Of a DNA stretch of 64,000 bases, positions 46,718-54,952 are shown one piece after another. Positions within the stretch are counted from its first letter, which is position 1, and every line of letters starts with the position of its first letter. A program made the position numbers and the translations under genes. The DNA lies in assembly GCF_030577135.1 (NCBI RefSeq), contig NZ_JAUIRR010000002.1, positions 388,157-452,156 of the forward strand. The letters are read 5' to 3'. Origin of the DNA: Sulfurimonas sp. hsl 1-7. GTDB taxonomy: Bacteria > Campylobacterota > Campylobacteria > Campylobacterales > Sulfurimonadaceae. Below the pieces are notes generated by a model, which was not told the DNA's origin, searched no databases, and saw nothing but the letters and a program-made list of their open reading frames with translations.

Positions 46718-47408
46718 AAAATCAGCACTATATATAGCACTACTGACACTCACATTTATTTTAAGCGGTTGTACAGCGGGACCGACCTATGTTACAAAAG
46801 GCTCGGAGTTTCCTAAAATGTATGAACAACAACCCCGTTCACTTCTCATTCTCCCACCGATGAATATAAGTACCGATGCCGAAGCAAAAGACTACTATAT
46901 GACCACGATAGAGATGCCTTTTGCAATGATGGGGTATTACACTTTCCCTGTTGAGATGGTGGGTGATGTTATGAAGCAAGAGGGTGTATACGATACGGAG
47001 ATTCTCTATAACCTTCCTGCAAATAAGTTTTACGACTATTTCGGTGCAGATGCAGTACTTTTTACCAAGATCACAAAATGGGATCTCTCATACATGGTCT
47101 TAGCATCAACACTTACCGTAGCTATTGAAGCAAAAATAGTCTCTACAAAAACTTCAGAGGAGTTGTGGAGATACACGGGAATGGTTAGAGTTGATCTTAG
47201 CGGCGGCGGTGACTCAGGCGGCAGTATGGCGGGACTTTTAATCAAAGTTGTTGCAACTGCCGTAAACAGTGCTGCTGCAGATTATGTTACATATGCACGT
47301 CAGGCAAATTCCAGATTGATATACTCGCTTCCTGTTGGTCCATACCATGAAGCTTATATGCAGGATCAAAATATGCAGTTAGTGGACCAAACACCAAAAG
47401 ATCAATAA
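46707..47408 (+). CDS. DUF799 (GNA1162-like) lipoprotein
   Basis: 233 residues with lipobox ILSGCTA (Cys near 22). PRSLLILPPMNISTDAEAKDYY and the following region form the TolB-N-like fold of the DUF799/GNA1162 family, which is best known from Neisseria. A glycine-rich SGGGDSGGSMAGLLIK segment follows. It completes the CsgG-small-DUF4810-DUF799 set, probably an outer-membrane complex facing the periplasm. Convergent with the lipoprotein gene, 3 bases apart. Confidence 0.86.
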   Translation: MRSKKSALYIALLTLTFILSGCTAGPTYVTKGSEFPKMYEQQPRSLLILPPMNISTDAEAKDYYMTTIEMPFAMMGYYTFPVEMVGDVMKQEGVYDTEILYNLPANKFYDYFGADAVLFTKITKWDLSYMVLASTLTVAIEAKIVSTKTSEELWRYTGMVRVDLSGGGDSGGSMAGLLIKVVATAVNSAAADYVTYARQANSRLIYSLPVGPYHEAYMQDQNMQLVDQTPKDQ

Positions 47409-47411
47409 CTT

Positions 47412-48056
47412 TTACTCTAATAACTCAAGCTTCTTGATTAACAATCTTTTAGCTTGGGGATCTTCTGTTTTATCTCTGAGTTTTTTGAGTAAAAACACAA
47501 TCCCTTTTTTATACCCGTAAAACGACATTGTCTCTATAGAACCACTCAGTGTCTCTTTGGAAACCTCATCCCCGAGCAAAGCAGCAGCTAAGAGTTTTGA
47601 AACCGGGTCATCTATCTTCTGTACGATTTTATTTGCCTGAGTCAAATCCCCTTTTTGCATAACTGCAACAAACTCTTTGTATTTAGCGGGAATCATTTCC
47701 AGATCTATATCACCCCACTCTTTTTGGAGCATTTTGTAGTAGTTTTTTATCCTTGGACAGCTTACCAGCTCCTCCATCTCTTGATACTCTGCACACTTAT
47801 CATTAATCCCCACTGCAATGTTAAGTGCACATTTTCCAAGCTCTATAGAAGCGAGCTGTGTAACATCACCGCCCCTTTTTGCAAAAGAGCGTGCAGATTG
47901 CAGATCAGCCTGTGCCAAAATCTCCTTGTCACAGAGAAAGTTTTTTTTGTAACTCTCAAAATAGGAGCTGCTTTTATACTCCCAACTGTTTGGAGCAGGT
48001 TCCATACTACAAGATGTGAATAACAATAGTGAAACAATCAAGAACGTTTTTATCAT
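47412..48056 (-). CDS. Helical lipoprotein in the Mla operon
   Basis: 214 residues with lipobox LLFTSCSM (Cys near 16). Mature part is helical, with several Cys, and does not resemble PqiC or MlaC. It overlaps the MCE gene by 4 bases and is last in the four-gene mlaE-ATPase-mlaD unit. In Campylobacter a lipoprotein gene is also next to the MCE gene as I recall. It is probably an accessory factor for lipid transfer, by position only. Confidence 0.72.
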   Translation of the reverse strand: MIKTFLIVSLLLFTSCSMEPAPNSWEYKSSSYFESYKKNFLCDKEILAQADLQSARSFAKRGGDVTQLASIELGKCALNIAVGINDKCAEYQEMEELVSCPRIKNYYKMLQKEWGDIDLEMIPAKYKEFVAVMQKGDLTQANKIVQKIDDPVSKLLAAALLGDEVSKETLSGSIETMSFYGYKKGIVFLLKKLRDKTEDPQAKRLLIKKLELLE

Positions 48057-48967
48057 GGTAACTCCACCTCATTTTTGGATTGGTCTTGTAAAAGGGTATC
48101 TATCTTCTCCATCAATGCATCGGTCTTCTCTATAGTATGTTTTATACTTTGACGCATCACTTTGATATCGCTTCCCGATTCCCCCAGATTTTCTACAAGC
48201 GGTTCAAGCGTTTTCAATTTTTTATTCACATCATTCAAAATATTGTAAAATTCTTTAATACTTAAAGATGTAGGCTCGATGATATCATGTTTAAGATCTT
48301 TTGTCGCCCCGTTAATATTTTGCAGGATCTGATTTAACTCGTTCACGGAGTCGATCATCGCTTGTGTCGCTTTTTTATCCCCTGTAATAGTCGTTAAGAG
48401 TGCATCGTTTTTTGCAAGTTTTTCACTGAAAAGCTCAAGGTTTTTAATCGTTTTGTTAAATGAGGAGTCTTGTTTACTTAATTCATTCGTCATCGTCTCG
48501 ATATTTTCGATAATATGCAGCAGTCTTTCAACAACCGGCTCAAACTTTGTTACGAGGTCATTAATATCATCCGTTATTACAATAGGCAGACGTGAATCAA
48601 CCTCCAAGTACTCTTTTTGGCTTGTAGCATATACTTCGATATGTGCAGAACCGATAAGGGGCTTTTTTAACATGAGGTAAGTGTAACGGTTGATCCACTT
48701 TCTGTTTTCATTTGTCACGGCAAAGTGAATAAGTACATTACCATCATCTTTTAGTTCTATATCGTCTATGTTTCCTATCGCAAATCCCGAAAATTTTAAA
48801 GGCATCCCTATAGTAAATGTTGCTGCGGATTCGGTGACGAAGTAGTATCGGTACTGCTTTTCAAAAACCCCTTTTGCATCGAGTAAGAAGTAGGTAAAAC
48901 CACTTAAACTAAATACGAGTACGAGAACAAAAATACCGACAGAGAGTTTCATATGTTCATAACGCAT
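48053..48967 (-). CDS. mlaD: MCE-domain (MlaD-like) lipid transport protein
   Basis: 304 residues: one N-terminal membrane helix (KLSVGIFVLVLVFSLSGF), an MCE domain (about 35-120) with FTIGMPLKFSGFAIGNIDDIEL, then a long helical/coiled-coil tail (about 150-300). It is the periplasmic substrate-binding part of an Mla-type ABC system that moves phospholipids between membranes. Starts at 48967 or at an internal ATG 15 bases later. It overlaps the truncated ATPase by 11 bases. Confidence 0.9.
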   Translation of the reverse strand: MRYEHMKLSVGIFVLVLVFSLSGFTYFLLDAKGVFEKQYRYYFVTESAATFTIGMPLKFSGFAIGNIDDIELKDDGNVLIHFAVTNENRKWINRYTYLMLKKPLIGSAHIEVYATSQKEYLEVDSRLPIVITDDINDLVTKFEPVVERLLHIIENIETMTNELSKQDSSFNKTIKNLELFSEKLAKNDALLTTITGDKKATQAMIDSVNELNQILQNINGATKDLKHDIIEPTSLSIKEFYNILNDVNKKLKTLEPLVENLGESGSDIKVMRQSIKHTIEKTDALMEKIDTLLQDQSKNEVELP

Positions 48968-49322
48968 CTATTACAACCTTTTGATCACTTATCTTATCAT
49001 AATGTGACTTGTTTGCGATAGTGTCTAAAAATATAAACTCTTTTTGAGAGCCTAATTTTCTGATACTATCAATCAGTTCATTTGGATCTACGATCGAGTC
49101 TATTATGGAAAAAGGAAGACGGATAATGATTTTCTGGGCATCTGCCATTATTGCGCGGATCAGCATCACGTAGAACTTCTCCAAATTGGAACAATCCCGC
49201 TGACGTTTGTCGGCAATATCTTCCAACTCTATTTTTTGCAACATATCTATAGCCTCTTGTTCTGCCAAACGCAAATCTAAACCGTGATGTACTTCCCGTA
49301 TTAAAGCGATGTTTTCCTTCAT
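48957..49322 (-). CDS. Degenerate MlaF-like ABC ATPase (no Walker A)
   Basis: 121 residues from the only standard start. The open frame continues upstream, without start codon, to a stop at 49452-49454. That upstream part looks ABC-like near its end (SKETPLLSNLDMKENIAL, the Q-loop region). No Walker A is encoded: the frame begins within the mlaE 3' end. The signature region reads CSNLEKFYVMLIRAIM instead of LSGG-type, and Walker B reads KIIIRLPFSIID, lacking the usual DE. It lies between mlaE and mlaD, where the ATPase belongs. It is either a decayed gene or a non-ATPase remnant that keeps a role. Confidence 0.6.
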   Translation of the reverse strand: MKENIALIREVHHGLDLRLAEQEAIDMLQKIELEDIADKRQRDCSNLEKFYVMLIRAIMADAQKIIIRLPFSIIDSIVDPNELIDSIRKLGSQKEFIFLDTIANKSHYDKISDQKVVIDAL

Positions 49323-49420
49323 ATCAAGATTTGAGAGTAAAGGGGTCTCTTTTGAGATCAGTGTTAAAGACCTATAGGTTTTTATATGATTATCAAGCTC
49401 ATAATAGTGATGAAACAGTT

Positions 49421-50206
49421 TTATATAAATTGTACTAGTAATGATAACACCTCAATAACAAAAATAGAGATAAACAATCTTACCATCCCTTTTAAGACCG
49501 ATATCGGTATAGCCGTATAGCTGTTAAATGCCTGTAGTCCACTATAGATGGGGATAAGCATCGTCATAAATCCAAAGGCGATCCCTTTGGCAAAAAGTAT
49601 TAAGAGGTCTTTTAACTCGATCGCATTAAGCAGAAGCATCTTATAGGAGTGGATATCGAAACTCATATAGAAGAAAACAAAAATATATCCTGCTAACAAC
49701 ATAATGATCGCAAACAGCGAGGTTAAAGAGGTCACACTGATTATTCCGCTGATGATTCTAGGGATAAAAAGATAACTCACCAGATCTATTTTGTACTCAT
49801 TGAGGGTGTTTAGTTCTCTATTAACTTTCATCACCGCTATCTCTGCATTTACAGCTGCCGAAGAGCGCAGAGAGATTAACAAGGCGGTAAAAAAAGGAGC
49901 AAACTCATCAACCACAAACTTGATAATGATAGATCCCATCTGCTCCTGAAGACCGTACTCGACAGATACTGAGATAACTACGCCGATAACAACCGTACCA
50001 AATAAGATGGAGAGGATTGTAAAAAGGGGTAATATCTCAATAGTGGTAAAATAGATCTGCTTTATAAGGACTGAACGCATTGCAGGGTTATAACTGGCAG
50101 GGAGAAACATACTTACACTGCATACAAGTGTAAAGTAAAAAATATCGTTAAGTGCGCTTAGAGCATGAAGTGTTTTTTCGCCGATATACTCTACTATTTT
50201 GATCAT
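49421..50206 (-). CDS. mlaE: MlaE-type ABC permease
   Basis: 261 residues with about six membrane segments, of normal family length. FTTIEILPLFTILSILFGTVV and the SVEYGLQEQMGSIIIKFVVDEFAPFFTALLISLRSS region match MlaE, including the segment that contacts the ATPase. It retains the coupling-helix region AEIAVMKVNRELNTL. It is the first gene of the operon. The permease looks intact although the adjacent ATPase gene is degenerate. Confidence 0.92.
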   Translation of the reverse strand: MIKIVEYIGEKTLHALSALNDIFYFTLVCSVSMFLPASYNPAMRSVLIKQIYFTTIEILPLFTILSILFGTVVIGVVISVSVEYGLQEQMGSIIIKFVVDEFAPFFTALLISLRSSAAVNAEIAVMKVNRELNTLNEYKIDLVSYLFIPRIISGIISVTSLTSLFAIIMLLAGYIFVFFYMSFDIHSYKMLLLNAIELKDLLILFAKGIAFGFMTMLIPIYSGLQAFNSYTAIPISVLKGMVRLFISIFVIEVLSLLVQFI

Positions 50207-50331
50207 GTTGTCTCTTTAATACCCTTGTTAATGTATTGTATCACAAAACTATACTAACTTTAACATTTTATATTTTCTTTAAGTTTCTTTTGCATACAAT
50301 GTGTGATACCAAAATTCAAGGAGTCAAAGTC

Positions 50332-50778
50332 ATGAAAAAGATTTTAGTAAGTACAGTAGCTGCTTTAGCTATTACGGCAACAGCGTTTGCAGGTGTAAAC
50401 AACCAAACTGGTTGTGGTCTTGGTTCGGTAATTATCAAAGATGATTCATCTGCAGTTCTTTTAGCTCTACAAGCTACAACAAACGGTACTTTAGGTAACC
50501 AAACTTTCGGTATCACTTCAGGAACTTTAGGCTGTAAAAAAACTAAGTTTGTTATGAATGAAAGAGCTGAAGAGTTCGTTGCATCTAACATGGATACTTT
50601 AGCAAAAGAGATTGCAGCAGGTCACGGTGAATCTGTTGATACTCTAGCTGAGCTTTTAGATGTTCAAGATAAAGAAACTTTCGCATCTGCACTTCAAGCA
50701 AACTACAACAAAATCTACACTTCTAAAAATGTAGAAATGAACGAAGTATTAGACAACATCTCTGAAACTTCAATGTAA
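50332..50778 (+). CDS. DUF3015 secreted protein
   Basis: 148 residues with a signal peptide (cleavage near AFAGVNN). The mature start NNQTGCGLGSVIIKDDSSA and TLGCKKTKFVMNERAEEFVASN match the DUF3015 family, common in Proteobacteria, function unknown. It has two Cys likely to form a disulfide. Start chosen at 50332, after AAGGAG. The frame is open 96 bases further upstream, but those residues lack signal-peptide features. A terminator hairpin follows. Confidence 0.88.
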   Translation: MKKILVSTVAALAITATAFAGVNNQTGCGLGSVIIKDDSSAVLLALQATTNGTLGNQTFGITSGTLGCKKTKFVMNERAEEFVASNMDTLAKEIAAGHGESVDTLAELLDVQDKETFASALQANYNKIYTSKNVEMNEVLDNISETSM

Positions 50779-50786
50779 TAACTTAC

Positions 50787-50810
50787 AGAACAAGCTTTTT
50801 TGCTTGTTCT
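50787..50810 (+). terminator. Terminator of the DUF3015 gene
   Basis: AGAACAAGC, TTTTTT loop, GCTTGTTCT: a perfect 9-bp stem, 8 bases after the stop codon, followed by ATTTCTATCTT. It separates DUF3015 from the DUF4105 gene. Confidence 0.7.
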
Positions 50811-50832
50811 ATTTCTATCTTAGGAACTTCCC

Positions 50833-52659
50833 ATTTTAAAAATATCATTTTTATTTTTTATTTTATTTGCATCTATTGCCTATGCTAATGTAGATGAATA
50901 TAAAACAAAAGCAAAAGAGCTGCACTTATCCGACGAACGTTACTGGCATCTTTTACTCCATATGAGCAATGGTGTAAGTGAGATTGATGATCCAAGATTT
51001 TTCTTTGCAAAAAACGGTAAAGAAGATGCCGAAGCAGAACTCGATGCGACTCTGGACGCATTCTTTAACGAAAAGCGTTTTGACGATAACTCCTCAGCAT
51101 GTTTGTTTCCTGCAAGAAAAGCGTGGTTGCAAGAGAACCTGAACATTACCGATTTCCCTGAGGTACAGTGTCAAGAGTATGACGACACGATCGAGAAACT
51201 CTCCCCGACTTCGGCAACCCTGGTTTTCCCGGCAGCGCATATAAACTCTCCTGCTTCAATGTTTGGACACACTTTTTTACGTATAAACTCCAAGTACAAT
51301 TCCAAACTCTTAGCGTATGCGATCAACTATGCAGCTGACGCCGATCCAGATAAAGAAAATGCTGTCGGATTTGCCCTTAAAGGGCTTTTTGGAGGCTATT
51401 TCGGAAAGTATTCACTCTTACCTTATTACGATAAATTAAAAGAGTATAGAGATACCGAAAGACGTGATATCTGGGAGTATGATTTAAACCTCACACAAGA
51501 GGAAGTTATGCGTATGGTACGCCATATCTGGGAGCTTAACGGCACAAAATCTTACTACTACTTTTTTACCGAGAACTGCTCGTACAATATGCTCTGGCTT
51601 ATGGAGATAGCACGTCCTAGTACACATATACGGGAGCATTTTGCCTATCAGGTAATTCCATTGGAGAGTGTTCATGCTACCAATGAAGAAGATCTTATCG
51701 CTAAAGAGTTTTACAGACCTTCAAAACGTACTATCCTTTTAAAATATGAGGAGCTGATAGAGGATCAGAATATTCACTTGGTAAAAGAGCTCCAAGAGGA
51801 TGAGAAGCTAAATCTAACGCTACTGCAAGATAACAACATCTCTACTCAGCAAAAACAATATATCTATGAAGCGGCAGTTGAATACTTGGAATACTCATTT
51901 TCCCGTAACGAGATGAAAAAAGAGAAATATCTTGATCTTTTTTACAAACTCTCCTCTTCAAGAGCAAAACTGGGTAAAGGGAAAAAACTCAATTTTCCAA
52001 ATCCCCAGAACCCTCTAGAATCACACCGTGCAGTGAAGCTGTCTATCGGTGGTGCTCTTAGGGATTCCTCTTACTATACTGTTTTAGGTATCCGTCCGGC
52101 ATACCATACCCTTGAAGATCCGCAATACGGATTCTTAAGAGGTACGCAGATAGAGTTTTTAAATATAGAACTTGGAGCTACTAAAGACTCTCTAAAAATT
52201 GAAGATTTAACGGTACTATCAATCAAGTCAATAGCACAACGCACAAAACTTTTCTCCCCTTTTTCATGGAGAACAAAATTTGGCTGGGATAAAAACTATG
52301 TTGATACAAAAGCAAACTTTAGTGCAAGTGTGGGTGCGGGATTTAGCTGGGGGAATAAACTCGGATACCTATACATGATGGTAGATCCTCTCTATTATAT
52401 TGCAGACAAAAGTGCGGGAGGGATCGGTGCTAGTTTTGGTTTTGATATAGACAAATATAAGTACCTTAAAACAAATGTAGAGTTTACGCAAAGATACTAT
52501 GATACAGGAGATGAACAACTGTTAATATCTGCTGCACAGTCCGTAAATCCGGTACAAAACCTCCAACTAAAAGTGAAATACGAATACAAAGAAAAATATA
52601 TTCTTAAGCAGAAAAAACAGGAAGACAACTTTCAAATTCTTCTAAATTACTATTTTTAG
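50833..52659 (+). CDS. DUF4105 outer-envelope protein with an apparent ATT start
   Basis: About 608 residues. The first standard ATG in frame is at 50962, but family homology and a full signal peptide lie upstream: (I)LKISFLFFILFASIAYA, then mature sequence with ELHLSDERYWHLLLH. No ATG, GTG or TTG occurs between the stop at 50821-50823 and 50962. AGGA (50822-50825) lies 7 bases before ATT at 50833, so ATT is the likely start. The domain contains PAAHINSPASMFGHTFLRI and FFTENCSYNMLWL (Cys/His catalytic-type motifs). The C-terminal half is beta-rich with terminal aromatics (LLNYYF), a probable barrel. Confidence 0.8.
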   Translation: MLKISFLFFILFASIAYANVDEYKTKAKELHLSDERYWHLLLHMSNGVSEIDDPRFFFAKNGKEDAEAELDATLDAFFNEKRFDDNSSACLFPARKAWLQENLNITDFPEVQCQEYDDTIEKLSPTSATLVFPAAHINSPASMFGHTFLRINSKYNSKLLAYAINYAADADPDKENAVGFALKGLFGGYFGKYSLLPYYDKLKEYRDTERRDIWEYDLNLTQEEVMRMVRHIWELNGTKSYYYFFTENCSYNMLWLMEIARPSTHIREHFAYQVIPLESVHATNEEDLIAKEFYRPSKRTILLKYEELIEDQNIHLVKELQEDEKLNLTLLQDNNISTQQKQYIYEAAVEYLEYSFSRNEMKKEKYLDLFYKLSSSRAKLGKGKKLNFPNPQNPLESHRAVKLSIGGALRDSSYYTVLGIRPAYHTLEDPQYGFLRGTQIEFLNIELGATKDSLKIEDLTVLSIKSIAQRTKLFSPFSWRTKFGWDKNYVDTKANFSASVGAGFSWGNKLGYLYMMVDPLYYIADKSAGGIGASFGFDIDKYKYLKTNVEFTQRYYDTGDEQLLISAAQSVNPVQNLQLKVKYEYKEKYILKQKKQEDNFQILLNYYF

Positions 52660-52660
52660 C

Positions 52661-52666
52661 TAAAAT
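52661..52666 (+). promoter_or_regulatory. -10 box 7 bases before the cobT start
   Basis: TAAAAT within GCTAAAATTCC. Seven bases separate it from the ATG and no ribosome site is visible. It lies in the 14-base gap after DUF4105, so a leaderless internal transcript for cobTUSC is possible. Confidence 0.4.
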
Positions 52667-52673
52667 TCCAGCT

Positions 52674-53732
52674 ATGAATACATACAATATCTTAACAAAT
52701 GAACCAACTTCTCTCCCAAAAGGCAAGGCAGATTTTCTACTCGCTGCCTCTGTAACAAAGACGTGTGAAATAGCAGGGATCACCCAAGCGGGAATCCCCG
52801 GAAAAATTGCTTACACGCCGACACTCGATGCGGAGTTTATCGTAGATGAAAAACTCTACTCGATGCCTGAGATTGCAGAGACTCCAAGCGGTGTACCGAC
52901 ACCTGCACTTATAACTCGTGCTATCCATAATCTTAATCCTTTTAATACTATTGAGATTTTAGATCTGGGCTTAGAGGTAAAACCGCAGAATGTCCCTTTG
53001 CACAACTTTGATATAAAAGCTTCTGAGGCTATCGATCAAGGGGCAAAGATAGATGCAAAAGAGATCTTTGCCAAAGGGATGGATTTTGGACGTAAGTATG
53101 AGCTCAAAGGAAACTACCTTATTTTAGGGGAATCTACTCCATCGGGTACAACAACTGCAGCGGCAAGTGTACTTGCTCTTGGGTATGATTTAGAAGATGC
53201 TTTTTCATCAAGCTTTCTAAATGCTCCAAAAGATATTAAAAAAGAGACACTTGATAAAGCACTTTCGCTTATAGATACAGAGATGTCTAACTTTGACAAA
53301 CTGGGAATGGTAAGTGACAATATGCTGCTGTTTTGTGCAGGATTTTTAGTAGAAGCGAGTAAACGTTTCGAAGTAGTACTAGCGGGCGGTACACAGATGG
53401 CTGCATGTCTGCTCATTGCCGATGCCGTGCGTGAAGATATATTACAGAGAATCAACCATAACAATGTAACCCTTGCGACAACTGTGTGGGTAGCAAAAGA
53501 TCCCGCTTCGGATATTGCAAAAATTCTTTCAAAACTAAGCTACACGCCAAATGCCCTCTACACAACTTTCACATTTGAAAATGCCGAGATACCTGTACTT
53601 AAAAAGTATGACGAAGGGGAAGCTAAAGAGGGTGTGGGTGCCGGAGCTGCACTTGCATACGGTGTTGCCAATTCCCTAGAAAACGATCAGGTAGTTGAAG
53701 CGGTTGAGCTTATTATGTACAACATGATGTAA
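52674..53732 (+). CDS. cobT: CobT, nicotinate-nucleotide:DMB phosphoribosyltransferase (TIGR00303-type)
   Basis: Activates the lower-ligand base to alpha-ribazole phosphate. The 352 residues resemble the archaeal/cyanobacterial CobT family (TIGR00303), not classic Salmonella CobT: AASVTKTCEIAGITQAGIPG, GESTPSGTTTAAASVLALGY, VLAGGTQMAACLL, and VGAGAALAYG at the C-terminus. With bluB in the same region its base is probably DMB. It starts the second cobamide block, cobT-U-S-C. Confidence 0.88.
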   Translation: MNTYNILTNEPTSLPKGKADFLLAASVTKTCEIAGITQAGIPGKIAYTPTLDAEFIVDEKLYSMPEIAETPSGVPTPALITRAIHNLNPFNTIEILDLGLEVKPQNVPLHNFDIKASEAIDQGAKIDAKEIFAKGMDFGRKYELKGNYLILGESTPSGTTTAAASVLALGYDLEDAFSSSFLNAPKDIKKETLDKALSLIDTEMSNFDKLGMVSDNMLLFCAGFLVEASKRFEVVLAGGTQMAACLLIADAVREDILQRINHNNVTLATTVWVAKDPASDIAKILSKLSYTPNALYTTFTFENAEIPVLKKYDEGEAKEGVGAGAALAYGVANSLENDQVVEAVELIMYNMM

Positions 53733-53741
53733 AGGTAAGAT

Positions 53742-54242
53742 ATGGGTTTTCAAGCATTATTTATCGGCGGTATAAAATCGGGAAAAAGTAAAAATGCCGA
53801 AGCCTATACCCTGAAATTTGCAAAACAAAAACCTCTCTATCTTGCAACGACAGAGTTTTTTGATGATGAGATGCACGAACGTGTACAAAAGCATAAAGAT
53901 CAACGCGCAGACAAATTTGAAACACTTGAAGAAGCGCTCAATCTTGATAACGCACTCCAAAAACAAAACAAAACCGTTTTAGTAGAGTGTGTAAGTATGT
54001 GGATCAACAATATGCTCTACCATAACAAAACCCTTGAAGAGATGATGACGCAACTTGAAAATATCTCCAAACAGGAAAACGATGTTATCTTTGTTATCAA
54101 CGATGTTAGTAATTCCGTTATCAGTGAAAACCAGCTTGTAAGAAAGTTTGTAGATATCAACGGAATCATCTCCCAGTATATCGCAGAACACTCCAAAGAG
54201 GTGTTTCACGTTACCGCCGGAATAAGTGTGAAAATAAAATGA
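53742..54242 (+). CDS. cobU: Adenosylcobinamide kinase/guanylyltransferase
   Basis: 166 residues. P-loop FIGGIKSGKSKNAEAYTL (about 7-24), then YLATTEFFDDEMHERVQKHKDQR with the conserved guanylylation-site region (HKDQR), and VLVECVSMWINNML. Phosphorylates and GMP-activates adenosylcobinamide. It is slightly shorter than Salmonella CobU (181). Its stop overlaps the cobS ATG. Confidence 0.92.
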   Translation: MGFQALFIGGIKSGKSKNAEAYTLKFAKQKPLYLATTEFFDDEMHERVQKHKDQRADKFETLEEALNLDNALQKQNKTVLVECVSMWINNMLYHNKTLEEMMTQLENISKQENDVIFVINDVSNSVISENQLVRKFVDINGIISQYIAEHSKEVFHVTAGISVKIK

Positions 54243-54952
54243 GTTACCTAAAAGCCTTTGCCCTCGCCTTTAATATGTTTACGATCTTTCCCTTTTTTAA
54301 GATCCACACCTATGAAGATGGGATCAACGGAAAATCCGCACTTTTTTACCCGTTTATAGGGTTTATCCTCGGCGCTGTTGTTTACGGACTCTATCTTTTA
54401 CTTCATAACCATCTCCCTGCACCACATTTAGCAGTTCTTCTTTTTGGTTTGAGCGTACTTTTTACGGGTGCGCTTCATCTTGACGGTCTGAGTGACACAA
54501 TTGATGGTTTTTTTGTAAAAAAGGAAAAAGCTTTAGAGGTGATGAAAGACAGCCACATCGGCGGTATGGGGATGATCTTTACCTTTGTATTTTTAAGCCT
54601 GAAACTCTCCTCATTTATCTACTTTGAGGCCTGGATACTTTTACCTTTAGTGATGCTCCTCTCACGTCTTAATGCAACTCTTGCTATTTTCATCTTCCCT
54701 TACATAAGCAGCGGTGTCGGAGCGCTTATAAAGCAGGAGCTAAAAACAACCTATATCGTCATAGCACTTCTTTTTAGTGTGATACTCAGTTATCTTTTTG
54801 GCCAAACTTTAATGCTTTTGATCGCACTTATAAGTATGTTTATAATTGCAGGTCTACTAACACGAAGATATAAAGGGCTAAATGGTGATATGTATGGGTT
54901 TATCATCGAGAGCAGCGAACTTATCTTACTCAATGCTCTAATACTCCTATGA
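54239..54952 (+). CDS. cobS: Adenosylcobinamide-GDP ribazoletransferase
   Basis: 237-residue integral membrane protein (about six helices) that joins adenosylcobinamide-GDP to alpha-ribazole (phosphate). The active-site motif TGALHLDGLSDTIDGFF (about 80-96) and KDSHIGGMG are present, as is the C-terminal RRYKGLNGDMYGFIIE. It overlaps cobU by 4 bases and cobC by 4 bases. Confidence 0.94.
   Translation: MSYLKAFALAFNMFTIFPFFKIHTYEDGINGKSALFYPFIGFILGAVVYGLYLLLHNHLPAPHLAVLLFGLSVLFTGALHLDGLSDTIDGFFVKKEKALEVMKDSHIGGMGMIFTFVFLSLKLSSFIYFEAWILLPLVMLLSRLNATLAIFIFPYISSGVGALIKQELKTTYIVIALLFSVILSYLFGQTLMLLIALISMFIIAGLLTRRYKGLNGDMYGFIIESSELILLNALILL

Noticed and set aside
50238-50309. GTATCACA ... TGTGATAC inverted repeat in the mlaE/DUF3015 divergent gap
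   Set aside because: Eight-base arms are 56 bases apart in A/T-rich sequence; this is likely by chance.
50962-52659. Starting the DUF4105 gene at the first ATG
   Set aside because: That start removes the signal peptide and a conserved part of the domain encoded upstream in the same frame.
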